From Gemmatimonadota bacterium (GTDB taxonomy: Bacteria > Gemmatimonadota > Gemmatimonadetes > Gemmatimonadales > Gemmatimonadaceae), in contig JAQBPX010000019.1 in the NCBI GenBank assembly GCA_028287305.1, forward strand, positions 1 through 64,000: a stretch of DNA of 64,000 nt. Direction: 5' to 3'. The notes under the pieces were generated by a model that saw only the letters and a program-made list of their open reading frames with translations, made no database searches and had not been told where the DNA came from. The position numbers were made by a program, and so were the translations under genes. This document shows positions 26,963 to 35,982 of the stretch, piece after piece. Numbering within the stretch: the stretch's first letter is position 1; each line of letters starts with the position of its first letter.

Positions 26963-27550
26963 ATGACAGATGTGTTGAAGCCGTTGCGCGACCCGGCGCC
27001 CATGCTTGAGAAGGCGCTGCAGGAATGGGGCGGGCACGAGGACCTGTGGATCTTCGGCTATGGCTCGCTGATCTGGAAGCCCGATTTCGAATTCGCGGAG
27101 CGCAGGCCCGCGAAGGTGCACGGCTGGCACCGCGCGCTGAAGATGTGGAGCCGCATCAACCGCGGCACGCCGGAGCGGCCGGGCCTGGTGTTCGGCATGC
27201 TGTCGGGCGGCTCGTGCCAGGGCATGGTGTTTCGCATCCCCAGGCACAGCGGGCAGGAGATCCTCACCCGCCTGTGGACGCGCGAAATGTCCCTGGCCGT
27301 CTACGACCCCAGGTGGCTGACCTGCCACACCAGCCACGGGCCGGTGCAGGCGCTGGCCTTCACGCTGTCGCGCAAGAGCCCGAGCCACACCGGCACCCTG
27401 ACCGAAGAGGAGTACCGCAGCATCTTCGAGCAGGCCACCGGCATCTACGGCACCACCGCCGAGTACGCGCATCGCACCCTGGAGGAGCTGCGCCTGCACA
27501 ACATCCGCGACCGCGGGCTGGAGCGGCTGCTGCGGCTGTTGAAGCGATAG
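26963..27550 (+). CDS. ChaC-type gamma-glutamylcyclotransferase
   Basis: A 195-residue protein of the gamma-glutamylcyclotransferase fold. The phosphate/carboxylate-binding YGSLIW loop is at 33-38, and the likely catalytic Glu is E108 in LWTREMSLAVY. ChaC members split glutathione into 5-oxoproline and Cys-Gly. ATG 26963 (MTDVLKPLRD) was taken over 26891, since the earlier codons lie in the divergent promoter region facing edd. Exact substrate is inferred from family. Confidence 0.88.
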   Translation: MTDVLKPLRDPAPMLEKALQEWGGHEDLWIFGYGSLIWKPDFEFAERRPAKVHGWHRALKMWSRINRGTPERPGLVFGMLSGGSCQGMVFRIPRHSGQEILTRLWTREMSLAVYDPRWLTCHTSHGPVQALAFTLSRKSPSHTGTLTEEEYRSIFEQATGIYGTTAEYAHRTLEELRLHNIRDRGLERLLRLLKR

Positions 27551-27622
27551 TTTTCGAGGATTGCCCGGCCGGGCGCTTGGGCCTAAAGTGAGCGCCGAGT
27601 CCAACAACAACGGAGACATGCC

Positions 27623-28144
27623 ATGGCCCAGCGACTGCACGCCACCCTCATCCTCGCCGCCGCAGCCGCCCTGGCCGGCTGCGCCACCCCGGCCGGCCCC
27701 CGCGCCGTCGCCACGCTGGCGCCCACGGCCGGAAATTCCGTCACGGGTACGGTGCAGTTCGTCCAGTCGGGCAACAAGGTGCTGGTCAGCGGCGAAGTCC
27801 GCGGCCTGAAGCCCGATGCCCAGCACGGATTCCACGTCCACGAAAAAGGCGATTGCTCCAGCCCCGACGGCATGAGCACCGGCGGCCACTTCAATCCCAC
27901 CGGCGCGGCGCACGGCAACCACGACATGGGCGAGCACCATGCCGGCGACCTGCCGGTGCTCAAGGCCGATGCCAGCGGCACGGCGAAGTTCAACTATGAG
28001 TCCACCACCATCAGCGTGGGCAGCGGTGCGACCGACATCGTCGGCAGGGGCCTGATCGTGCATCGCGACCCGGACGACTTCAAGACCCAGCCCACCGGCA
28101 ACTCCGGGCCGCGGCTGGCCTGCGCGGTGGTCGTCAGGTCTTGA
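27623..28144 (+). CDS. sodC: Cu/Zn superoxide dismutase, lipoprotein
   Basis: A 173-residue periplasmic Cu/Zn superoxide dismutase. The lipobox LAGC20 predicts a lipid-anchored N-terminus. Metal ligands include H71 and H73 (HGFHVHEKGDC), H89 (TGGHFNP), further His at HGNHD and EHHAGD with the Zn Asp, and the late IVHRD His. C78 and a Cys near the C-terminus (RLACAV) form the usual disulfide. ATG 27623 follows GGAGACATGCC. The 3' end overlaps the convergent gene by 11 bp. Confidence 0.95.
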   Translation: MAQRLHATLILAAAAALAGCATPAGPRAVATLAPTAGNSVTGTVQFVQSGNKVLVSGEVRGLKPDAQHGFHVHEKGDCSSPDGMSTGGHFNPTGAAHGNHDMGEHHAGDLPVLKADASGTAKFNYESTTISVGSGATDIVGRGLIVHRDPDDFKTQPTGNSGPRLACAVVVRS

Positions 28145-28829
28145 TCGCGGCGCGGTCCGCCGGCGTCATCGCCAGGCGAAGGCGATAGACGCCGCTGGCC
28201 TGGGACGGCAGCGCTCCGGCACCAGCCAGCGCGCTGGCGCTCAACTCATCCGACAGCAAGGCTTCCAGCACGCCGGATTCATAGCCACCGACCAGCACCA
28301 CCCAGTCCGCCGCCGCATCGGCGCCGCCGCGAATCTTCTGCTCCTGCGTTGGCGGGATGTCCGGTGTCTGCGTTTGCAGCAAGTGACCGCCCGTCAGGCC
28401 CGCACGAGCGGGGATCGCGCCGAGCAGGTCGCGCAAGTGTCGCCGCAGCGCATCGCCGCGTCCGGGCGCCGGTGACAAGCGCAGCGTCAGCAGCGACCGG
28501 CCGATGCCGCCGCCGCAACTCTCGAGCACCCGGCACTGGCTGCGCACCATGTTGCTGTGGTGCGGCATCAATTTCCTGGACCAGGGCGTCGGATCGTTGA
28601 GGCGTTCGAGGTAAGGGGCGGACGTGAGGATGTCGTAGGCATCCAGCTCGTACATCACGAAAAATCCGTTCCCGCCGGATGCATCCGCCCAGCGCGAGCC
28701 GCGCAGGAAGCCGGGGATGCCCAGCCGTTCGGGAAAGTGCTCGTGCGAGTGCCAGTCCTCGAATTCAACGCGATACGCCGGCGCCATGTCCCACCACATC
28801 GCAATCGCCGCGGGCCCCAGAAGTGCCAT
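28134..28829 (-). CDS. EthD/dimeric alpha-beta-barrel-like protein, function unknown
   Basis: A 231-residue protein whose N-terminal part (MWWDMAPAYRVEFEDWHSHE, then HFPERLGIPGFLRGSRW) resembles the DUF4286/EthD-like ferredoxin-fold family, in which a His-rich HSHEHFPER motif is conserved. A second, weaker alpha-beta repeat seems to follow in the C-terminal half (RSLLTLRLSP...). The family has no settled function; some members act on aromatic compounds. No signal peptide. It is on the same strand as the cyclic-nucleotide-binding gene, 16 bp downstream. Confidence 0.7.
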   Translation of the reverse strand: MALLGPAAIAMWWDMAPAYRVEFEDWHSHEHFPERLGIPGFLRGSRWADASGGNGFFVMYELDAYDILTSAPYLERLNDPTPWSRKLMPHHSNMVRSQCRVLESCGGGIGRSLLTLRLSPAPGRGDALRRHLRDLLGAIPARAGLTGGHLLQTQTPDIPPTQEQKIRGGADAAADWVVLVGGYESGVLEALLSDELSASALAGAGALPSQASGVYRLRLAMTPADRAAIKT

Positions 28830-28845
28830 TCGCCGGTCCTTGCCT

Positions 28846-29568
28846 TCAGGCGGAAATCGCCGGCGCTGACGCCCGCTCGGACGCCTGCGCCTCCAGTTCG
28901 CCGACCCTCTTGCGCAGCCGCTCGATGTCGGCGCCGAGCCGCTGGGTGATCAGCCCGGACACGTGGAAAGCGAATGTCGGGTTCTGGAAATACAGCTGCT
29001 TGAAAGTGGACTCCACGATGCCGAGCACCACGCATTCGGTGACGCAACGCGCCGACAGGGTGCGGGCGTGGTCCGGCGCGAAAAAGGAAATCTCGCCGAA
29101 CAGCTCGCCCGGCGCCTGCCGCTTGCCGATCTCGACCCATTCGAGCTCGCCCTCCACCAGCAGGTACAGCGAGTCCGCGGGGTCGCCCTTGCTGAACAGC
29201 ATGGTGCCCGCCGGCAGGCGCCGTGACTTCATGTAGGGCTTGAGCCAGACGCCCGACAGCTCGCGCTGCTCGGACGCCTCGATCACGCGGCGGGTCAGGC
29301 GGACGATCTCCATCAGCCGGTAGCTGTTGAGCGGGATCAGTACCAAATAGATGAGGATCGATGCGGGGTTAGGGTTGAGCACCGCCGCCGTCAGCAGCAG
29401 CACGTTGCTGAGCACCGTGAGGGTCCGCAGCGGCACCATCGTCCGCACGAACGAAGCCCCGACGACGAGCGCAAGCCCCAGGAAGGTCGCCACGACCCCG
29501 GCCGCGCCCCGGGCGGTATCGAACGGGCGCGTCAGGTCGGAAGCGATGCCGGTGACCAGGTCGAGCAT
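28846..29568 (-). CDS. membrane-anchored cyclic nucleotide-binding protein
   Basis: A 240-residue protein. About three hydrophobic helices (about 23-85) precede a cNMP-binding beta-roll (about 112-205) with phosphate-binding cassette GELFGEISFFAPDHARTLSA that keeps the conserved Glu and Arg. A C-terminal coiled segment (IERLRKRVGELEAQ) follows. There is no helix-turn-helix, so it is not a Crp-type factor; the topology resembles Popeye-domain proteins. It is divergent from a class III cyclase gene, 62 bp apart, which suggests a local cyclic-nucleotide circuit. Confidence 0.82.
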   Translation of the reverse strand: MLDLVTGIASDLTRPFDTARGAAGVVATFLGLALVVGASFVRTMVPLRTLTVLSNVLLLTAAVLNPNPASILIYLVLIPLNSYRLMEIVRLTRRVIEASEQRELSGVWLKPYMKSRRLPAGTMLFSKGDPADSLYLLVEGELEWVEIGKRQAPGELFGEISFFAPDHARTLSARCVTECVVLGIVESTFKQLYFQNPTFAFHVSGLITQRLGADIERLRKRVGELEAQASERASAPAISA

Positions 29569-29630
29569 GTCGGCTCCTTGTCAGAAGTGACAAACTATAG
29601 GGCACCTTTCCCTTTTGGGGACCCTGCGCC

Positions 29631-32528
29631 ATGCACGAATCCATCGCCGAACTCTCGCATGCACTGCTCTTGACGGACATCGTCGACAGCACGTCGCTGA
29701 CCGAGCGCCTGGGCGACGCCGCGATGGCCGCGGTCTGGGCCGCGCACGACCGCTGCGCGCGCGACCTGTTGCCCGCCTGGCGCGGCCGCGAGATCGACAA
29801 GAGCGACGGCATGCTGCTGCTGTTCGACAGCGTTGCCGACGCCGCGGGCTTCGCGCTGCAGTACCACCGCATGCTGGCGACCCTGGAGCCGCCGCTGGCC
29901 GCGCGCGCCGGCATCCACCTGGCGCCCGTCATCCTGCGCAGGAACAGCGCGTCCGACGTGGAACGCGGCGCCAAGCGGCTGGAGGTCGAGGGCGCGGGCA
30001 AGGCCATGGCCGCCAGGGTGATGTCCATGGCGCTGGGCGGCCAGACCCTGCTCAGCGAGCAGGCCCGCGCGGGCCTCGAAGGCACGCTGCGTGTCGAATC
30101 GCACGGGCATTGGCGGATGAAAGGCTTCGACCATCCGGTCGAGGTGTTCCAGGCGGGCGACAGCGCGACGCAGTTCGCGCCGCCAACGGATGCCGCCAAG
30201 TGCTACCGCGTGGTGCGCGCGCAGGACCGCTGGGTGCCGGTGCGCGAGATCCGGCACAGCCTGCCGGCGGAGCGCGACACTTTCGTCGGACGCGGCGAAA
30301 CCTTGCTCGAACTGGCGCGCCGCTTCGACAACGGCGCGCGCCTGGTGACGGTGCTGGCCATGGGCGGCATGGGCAAGACGCGGCTGGTCACGCGATTCGG
30401 CTGGTCCTGGCTCGGCGATTTCCCGGGCGGCGTGTGGTTCTGCGACCTGTCGGTGGCGGGCAGCCTCGACGGCATCGCCGATGCGGTCGCGCAGGGCCTG
30501 GGCGTTCCGCTCGCCAACGAGGACCCGCTGGCCCAACTGGGACAGGTCATCGCGGGCCGCGCGAATTGCCTGGTCATCCTCGACAACTTCGAGCAGGTCG
30601 CGGTGCACGCCGAAGCGACGCTCGGCCGCTGGCTGGCGCGCGCGCCCGAGGCGCAATTCGTGGTCACCACGCGCGAGCTGCTGGGGTTGCCGGGCGAGGA
30701 GACGCTGATCGTGCCGCCGCTCGACACACCCGACGCCGCCCGGCTGTTCCTGCAGCGGGCCCGCGCGGCCAAGCCCGGCTTCGAGCCGACCGCGGAAGAC
30801 AGCGCGGCGATCGGCCGCCTGGCCGTGCTGCTGGATGCGCTGCCGCTCGCTGTCGAGCTGGCCGCAGCGCGGGTGAATGTGATGACGCCCGCGGCCCTGC
30901 TCACCCGGCTTTCCAATCGCTTCGCCGTGCTGTCGTCGACCGCGCGCGGCCGCGGCCGGCAAGCCACGCTGCGCGGGGTGTTCGACTGGTCATGGGAATT
31001 GCTCGACGAGCCGGAAAAGGCGGCGCTGGCGCAGCTGTCGGTGTTCGAGGGCGGCTTCGACCTCGCCTCGGCCGAGGCGGTGGTCCGGGTGGGCGACGAT
31101 GCGCCCTGGGTCATGGACCTGCTGCAGTCGCTGGTGCAGAAATCCTTCGTTCGCGGGCTGGCCGACGACAGGTTCGACCTGCTGGTCAGCGTGAAGGAAT
31201 ACGCCGCCGAGCACCTGCAGACGCCGGGCCGGTTCGCCGGCAGCGGGCCGCAGATGCTGCGTGAGAGCGAGTCGCGCCACTGTGCGCATTTCGCCGGCCT
31301 TGACTGGCGCGGCGCATCCACGCATACCGGCGCGGACCTGGACAACTTCGTGGCCGCGTGCAGGCGCGCAGCGGCGCAGGGCAACGCGGAGCTGGCCAGC
31401 CGCGCCCTGGAAAACGCCTGGGAGCTGACGCATTTGCGCGGTCCGTACGGCGCCGCGCTGGACCTGGCGCGCAGCGTGATGCAGGTGCCGGGCATTCCTG
31501 TCGTGGCGCGCGCCCGCGTGGCTTGCGTCATGGGCCGTGCCGCCGCCGCGCTGGGCCGAGGCAGCGAAGCGCGCGAGGCCTTCGAATCGTCGGTGCGCGA
31601 GGCGCGGGAAGCCGCCGACGCCGAATGCGAATGCCGCGCCCTGACCGGGCTCGGCCACGGCCATGCGATGGCCGGGCGAACCGAGCCCGCGGCCGAATGC
31701 CTGCGCGCCGCCCTCGCGATCGCCCAGCGCATGGGCGACCCGACGCTCGAAGCCGAGGCCCGCAACTCGCTCGCCGTCGCCGAGTTCTTCGCAAGCCGGC
31801 CGGACGCCGCGCGTGCGGAGTTTGCCGCGGCGCTCGCGCTGGCCCGCAAATTGAAGGACAGCAACCTGGAGGGCCGTGTCCTCGCGAATCTCGGGGTCCT
31901 GTGCGTGGACTCCGGGGCCATGGGCGACGCGCGCAGCTACTACGAACAGGCCCTGGCCGCGGCGCGCAGCAGCGGCAACCGCACGCTGCAAGCCAGCGCG
32001 CTGTGCAACCTGGGGCTGGTCCACCAGGTGCAGGGCCGCTTTGCCGAATCGCTGGACTGCCTCAGCGCGGCGCTGGACGAGGTCCAGGACATCGGCAACG
32101 GCCGCGTCCAAGGCATCGTGCAGTGCAACCTCGGCATGGTGTGCGAAAGCCTGGGCCGCGTGCAGGATGCCCGCCGCCATTTTCACGACGGACTGCAAAC
32201 CACGCGCGGGCTCGCCGACGGCCGGCTGGAGGGCCAGATCCTCGGCTATCTCGGCCTGCTGTGCGCAAGACAGGGTGAGGAGGAGGCCGCGCGCGATTGC
32301 CTCACGAAGGCCGATGCCCTGTTGCGCGCGCTGGCCGACCGGGCCAGCCTGGGCATCGTTCTTTGCGCCCGCGCTGAAGCGGAGCACCTCGCAGGGCACC
32401 GTGCGACAGCGCAGCAGGCGCTTGACGAAGCGCGGGCAATGTCCGTGGAATTGTCGGCCGCGCCCGATTCGGAGTTCGGGCTGGCGCTGGTGAGGGTGCG
32501 TGAAACGCTCTCGCGGCCTGCGTCCTGA
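29631..32528 (+). CDS. class III adenylate cyclase-STAND ATPase-TPR protein
   Basis: A 965-residue multidomain protein. The N-terminal class III nucleotide cyclase domain (about 8-185) has LLLTDIVDSTSLTERLGD with metal Asps D16 and D19/20 and the second-metal region IDKSDGMLLLF (D59). An NB-ARC/AAA-type ATPase follows, with P-loop LAMGGMGKTRLV near 243-253 and CLVILDNFE as Walker B, then winged-helix-like sequence and TPR repeats from about 600 to 940. Such proteins probably switch cyclase activity by an ATPase/TPR sensor. Start ATG 29631 follows a short promoter-like gap facing the cNMP-binding gene. Confidence 0.88.
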   Translation: MHESIAELSHALLLTDIVDSTSLTERLGDAAMAAVWAAHDRCARDLLPAWRGREIDKSDGMLLLFDSVADAAGFALQYHRMLATLEPPLAARAGIHLAPVILRRNSASDVERGAKRLEVEGAGKAMAARVMSMALGGQTLLSEQARAGLEGTLRVESHGHWRMKGFDHPVEVFQAGDSATQFAPPTDAAKCYRVVRAQDRWVPVREIRHSLPAERDTFVGRGETLLELARRFDNGARLVTVLAMGGMGKTRLVTRFGWSWLGDFPGGVWFCDLSVAGSLDGIADAVAQGLGVPLANEDPLAQLGQVIAGRANCLVILDNFEQVAVHAEATLGRWLARAPEAQFVVTTRELLGLPGEETLIVPPLDTPDAARLFLQRARAAKPGFEPTAEDSAAIGRLAVLLDALPLAVELAAARVNVMTPAALLTRLSNRFAVLSSTARGRGRQATLRGVFDWSWELLDEPEKAALAQLSVFEGGFDLASAEAVVRVGDDAPWVMDLLQSLVQKSFVRGLADDRFDLLVSVKEYAAEHLQTPGRFAGSGPQMLRESESRHCAHFAGLDWRGASTHTGADLDNFVAACRRAAAQGNAELASRALENAWELTHLRGPYGAALDLARSVMQVPGIPVVARARVACVMGRAAAALGRGSEAREAFESSVREAREAADAECECRALTGLGHGHAMAGRTEPAAECLRAALAIAQRMGDPTLEAEARNSLAVAEFFASRPDAARAEFAAALALARKLKDSNLEGRVLANLGVLCVDSGAMGDARSYYEQALAAARSSGNRTLQASALCNLGLVHQVQGRFAESLDCLSAALDEVQDIGNGRVQGIVQCNLGMVCESLGRVQDARRHFHDGLQTTRGLADGRLEGQILGYLGLLCARQGEEEAARDCLTKADALLRALADRASLGIVLCARAEAEHLAGHRATAQQALDEARAMSVELSAAPDSEFGLALVRVRETLSRPAS

Positions 32529-32544
32529 ACGACGCCACAGCAGT

Positions 32545-33489
32545 TCAGCGGATCGCGACACCCCAGGGCGATTCACCTACGGCGATATCGAGAATCCGCT
32601 GGCCTGCCCGCGTATCGACGACCGACACGGAGTTGGACCGGCCGTTCGCGACGTAGAGCTTGCGGCCATCCGGTGTCAGCGCCATGTTCCAGGGCCGCTG
32701 GCCGACAGGGATGGTGGACTCCACCTTGTGGGTCCGCGCATCGATGACACTGACGCTCGCCCCGCGTCCGTTGGACACATAGACCTTGTCGCCTTGCGGG
32801 CTGACCACCACGCCGTTCGAAAACTCGCCCACCTGGATCCTGGCAAGGGTCGCCCGGCTCGCCACGTCGATCACGTGGACGGTGCCGTCCAGTTCGCACG
32901 CGACGTACGCGCGCGCGCCGTCGGGCGTGAAGCCGATGCCTCGCGGACGGCGTCCCACCAGCAGTGTCGCGACCTGCTTGCGCAGCGCCAGGTCGATCAC
33001 GTCCACCTGCGAAGCGTCCTCGGCGCTCACATACAGCCAGCGACCGTCCGGTGAAAACACCGCATGCTCGGGGTTCTTGCCCGCGGTCGTGATGGTCGCC
33101 GCCACTTCGAGGCGTTGCGTGTCGACCAGCAGCACCGAGTTCGCGATTTCACTGGTGGCCGCCACCCAGCGCCCGTCCGCCGAGACATACACGCCTTCCG
33201 GCGATTCGCCCAGCGCGACCCGGCTGACGACACTCTTGCCGGCCGCATCGATCACGAGGAGCGAACCCGCCGACTGTTCGCTCACGTAGATGAATTTGCC
33301 ATCCGGGCTGGCCGCGATGCCGCGCGGCTTGCCGCCTGTGGCAACGGTGCTCACCACCTTGTCGGTTGCGGTGTCTATGACCGACAGGCTGCCCGACTTT
33401 TCGTTGGGCACGAATGCAAACGGCGCGGCGGCCGCGGCTGCCGTCCACATCCACGCAGCAATTGCAAGACCGGTGCGAAATTTCTTCAT
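32545..33489 (-). CDS. periplasmic YVTN-family beta-propeller protein
   Basis: A 314-residue protein with a signal peptide (cleavage near AAAAAAPFAF) and about seven 40-residue YVTN repeats, with motifs such as SPDGKFIYVSEQSAGSLLVI and TPDGRKLYVANGRSNSVSVV. Proteins like this accompany PQQ alcohol dehydrogenases (ExaA/PedH/XoxF regions) but their task is unknown; binding of a partner or cofactor is likely. The start overlaps the cytochrome b561 stop by 4 bp, so the two form one leftward unit divergent from the PQQ dehydrogenase operon. Confidence 0.88.
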   Translation of the reverse strand: MKKFRTGLAIAAWMWTAAAAAAPFAFVPNEKSGSLSVIDTATDKVVSTVATGGKPRGIAASPDGKFIYVSEQSAGSLLVIDAAGKSVVSRVALGESPEGVYVSADGRWVAATSEIANSVLLVDTQRLEVAATITTAGKNPEHAVFSPDGRWLYVSAEDASQVDVIDLALRKQVATLLVGRRPRGIGFTPDGARAYVACELDGTVHVIDVASRATLARIQVGEFSNGVVVSPQGDKVYVSNGRGASVSVIDARTHKVESTIPVGQRPWNMALTPDGRKLYVANGRSNSVSVVDTRAGQRILDIAVGESPWGVAIR

Positions 33490-34031
33490 GAGATGAGCCC
33501 CCGCACCGGCAGTCCGACCGAACCCGCGATTTCATGCCGCTTCCACCAGTGCCACAGGCCGGCGACCGCATGCACCGCAATCAAGATCATGAACAGCCAG
33601 ACGCAGCCGAAGTGCAGCGCGGAAAACGCGTGCTTTGCCTCCGGCCAGTCCCTGTTCCAGCCCGGCAGCGCGATGCCGAAATACAGGACCGGGTAGCGCG
33701 TGCTGAATGAGCCGAGCAGGCCCGACAGCGGGATCAGCACCATCAAGGCGAACAGGAGCGAATGATTCGCCCTGGCCGCGACCCTTTGCCAGCGCGGCAG
33801 TTGCTCCATCGAGCGACTTGTCTCGCGTGGGCGCAGCAGGCGCCAGGCGAGCCAGGTCACCGTGGCCAGCGCGATCGTCAGGCCGATCGACTTGTGCAGG
33901 TTGAACCAGCCCGCGCGCACGCCCGGCGGCTGCTTGGGCACGTCGAGCATCCACCACCCCAGGGCGAGTTGCGCGAGGATCGCGAGGGCCAGCAGCCAGT
34001 GCATCGAGATTCGCAGGTTCAATGTTTTCAT
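33486..34031 (-). CDS. cytochrome b561
   Basis: A 181-residue, four-helix diheme b-type cytochrome of the bacterial b561 family. Likely heme histidines lie in RISMHWLLALA, NLHKSIGLT, ANHSLLFALM and VHAVAGLWHWWKRHE. It transfers electrons between quinone and periplasmic partners. ATG 34031 begins MKTLNLRISM; the longer in-frame start upstream lies in the divergent promoter. It is coupled with the downstream YVTN protein and faces the PQQ dehydrogenase gene across 165 bp. Confidence 0.9.
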   Translation of the reverse strand: MKTLNLRISMHWLLALAILAQLALGWWMLDVPKQPPGVRAGWFNLHKSIGLTIALATVTWLAWRLLRPRETSRSMEQLPRWQRVAARANHSLLFALMVLIPLSGLLGSFSTRYPVLYFGIALPGWNRDWPEAKHAFSALHFGCVWLFMILIAVHAVAGLWHWWKRHEIAGSVGLPVRGLIS

Positions 34032-34083
34032 TGGCGGAAAACGTCTGCTCGACAGTGCGCAAGTGCACCACAATGTTGCGATT

Positions 34084-34130
34084 GACCGATAAACTATACG
34101 CACAAGAACAGGTTCTGTGGGTTGTCGGTC
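34084..34130. promoter_or_regulatory. inverted repeats in divergent promoter of PQQ dehydrogenase operon
   Basis: The 165-bp gap holds two nested dyads. CACAAGAACAGGTTCTGTG (34101-34119) is nearly perfect around AGAAC-AG-GTTCT. It is flanked by GACCGA (34084-34089) and TCGGTC (34125-34130), which are complementary and 35 bp apart. An AT-rich TTGACCGATAAACTATA lies at the left end. This looks like a regulator-controlled promoter for the dehydrogenase operon, the b561 unit, or both; the regulator is unknown. Confidence 0.5.
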
Positions 34131-34196
34131 TTCAATAAGACGAGTCGCAAAACGCGCGCAGGAGATGGGGCTTCACGAGTCGACGGGAGTGACCGG

Positions 34197-35981
34197 ATGA
34201 AGCGATTGGGGTCGTTGGCTGGAGCATGGATCACACTTCTTGGGCTGGGCCTGCCCGCTACGGCCCAGCTGCCGCCCGACGACGGGCAATGGCTGCGCCC
34301 CGCCAAGGATTACGCCAGCACCCGCTTCAGCGGGCTCGACCAGGTCCATGAGCGCAACGCATCGCAGCTCAAGCTTGCGTTCAGCTTTTCGACCGGCGTG
34401 GTGCGGGGCCATGAGGCGGCGCCCATCGTCGCGGGCGGCACGATGTACATCGTCGGCCCCTATCCCAATACGCTGTTCGCGCTGGACCTGACCAAGCCGG
34501 GCGCGCCGCTGAAGTGGACGTTCGATCCCAAGCCCGACCCGAGCGCGAAGGGTGTCGCATGCTGCGACCTGGTCAATCGGGGGGCGGCCTACGCGGACGG
34601 CCGCGTCTTCTTCAACACGCTCGACAACCAGACGCTCGCCGTCGACGCGGCGACCGGCAAGGAGTTGTGGCGGGCGAAACTGGGGGAAATCAAGCTCGGC
34701 GAAAGCATGACGATGGCGCCGCTGGTGGTCAAGGACAAGGTCCTGGTGGGCAACAGCGGCGGCGAGTTCGGCGTACGCGGCTGGCTGACGGCGCTCGATG
34801 CGGCAACCGGCCGCATCGTGTGGCGCGCATTCAGCACGGGCCCGGACAAGGACGCGCTGATCGGGCCGAACTTCAAGCCGTTCTATGCGCAGGATCGCGG
34901 CGCCGACCTGGGCGTGAGCAGCTGGCCTCCCGATGCCTGGAAGATCGGCGGCGGCAATGCGTGGGGCTGGATTTCGTACGATCCCGCGCTGGACCTCATC
35001 TACTACGGCACCGGCAACCCGGGTCCGTGGAACCCCGAGCAGCGGCCGGGCGACAACAAGTGGACATCGGGCGTGTTCGCGCGCAAGCCCGACACCGGCG
35101 AGGCGATCTGGTACTACCAGTACAGCCCGCATGACCTGCACGACTACGACGGCGTCAACGAACACGTGCTGATCGACGCGAACCTGGCCGGGCAGCCGCG
35201 TAAGCTGCTGGTGCACCCCGATCGCAATGGGCATGTCTACCTCATCGACCGCACGACCGGCCAGGTGCTGTCCGCCAACGCCTTCGTGCCGGTGACCACC
35301 TCGAGCGGGGTGGACCTGCAGACCGGCAGGCTGCGCTACAACCCGGACAAGGAACCGCGCGCCGGCGAGACCATCCGCAACATCTGCCCAGCCTCTCCCG
35401 GCGGCAAGGACTGGCAGCCGTCGGCCTGGTCGCCGCGCACCGGGCTGCTCTATATCCCACACCAGAACCTGTGCCAGGACGCGGAGACATCGCAGGTGAG
35501 CTACATCGCCGGCACGCCCTTCGTCGGCGCGGACATCAAGATGAATCCCGGGCCCGGCGGCAGCCGCGGCCTGTTCACCGCCTGGGATCCGCTCACCGGC
35601 AAGAAGGCCTGGAGCATCGCCGAACACTTCCCGGTGTGGAGTGGCGCCCTCGCGACCGCGGGCGACGTGGTGTTCTACGGGACCATGGACGGCTGGTTCA
35701 AGGCAGTGAGCGCGAAGACCGGCACGCTGCTGTGGCAGTACAAGACGGCGTCGGGCATCATCGGCCAGCCGATCGCCTACCGCGGGCCGGACGGCAACGA
35801 GTACATCGCCGTGCTCTCGGGCATCGGCGGCTGGGCCGGAGCGGTGGTCGCGGGCAACCTGGACACGCGCGACGGCACGGCTGCCGGAGGTTTCGCCAAT
35901 GCGATGAAAGACCTGAAAGCGGCGACCACGCTGGGGGGCATGCTCTACGTGTTCGCGTTGCCGCCGGCGGGAGTGCGCTGA
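34197..35981 (+). CDS. PQQ-dependent alcohol dehydrogenase, lanthanide-type (XoxF-like)
   Basis: A 594-residue periplasmic eight-bladed quinoprotein with a signal peptide (cleavage near ATAQ). The vicinal disulfide next to PQQ is C122-C123 (GVACCDLVNRG). Metal ligands match XoxF: E190 (SGGEFG), N274 (GTGNPGPWN), catalytic D316 and the extra D318 in HDYDGVNE; spacing 84, 42 and +2 is like XoxF (84, 43, +2). Asp at +2 is the signature of lanthanide use. Substrate (methanol, ethanol or other) is unclear. It opens an operon reaching an oxidase. Confidence 0.9.
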   Translation: MKRLGSLAGAWITLLGLGLPATAQLPPDDGQWLRPAKDYASTRFSGLDQVHERNASQLKLAFSFSTGVVRGHEAAPIVAGGTMYIVGPYPNTLFALDLTKPGAPLKWTFDPKPDPSAKGVACCDLVNRGAAYADGRVFFNTLDNQTLAVDAATGKELWRAKLGEIKLGESMTMAPLVVKDKVLVGNSGGEFGVRGWLTALDAATGRIVWRAFSTGPDKDALIGPNFKPFYAQDRGADLGVSSWPPDAWKIGGGNAWGWISYDPALDLIYYGTGNPGPWNPEQRPGDNKWTSGVFARKPDTGEAIWYYQYSPHDLHDYDGVNEHVLIDANLAGQPRKLLVHPDRNGHVYLIDRTTGQVLSANAFVPVTTSSGVDLQTGRLRYNPDKEPRAGETIRNICPASPGGKDWQPSAWSPRTGLLYIPHQNLCQDAETSQVSYIAGTPFVGADIKMNPGPGGSRGLFTAWDPLTGKKAWSIAEHFPVWSGALATAGDVVFYGTMDGWFKAVSAKTGTLLWQYKTASGIIGQPIAYRGPDGNEYIAVLSGIGGWAGAVVAGNLDTRDGTAAGGFANAMKDLKAATTLGGMLYVFALPPAGVR

Positions 35982-35982
35982 C

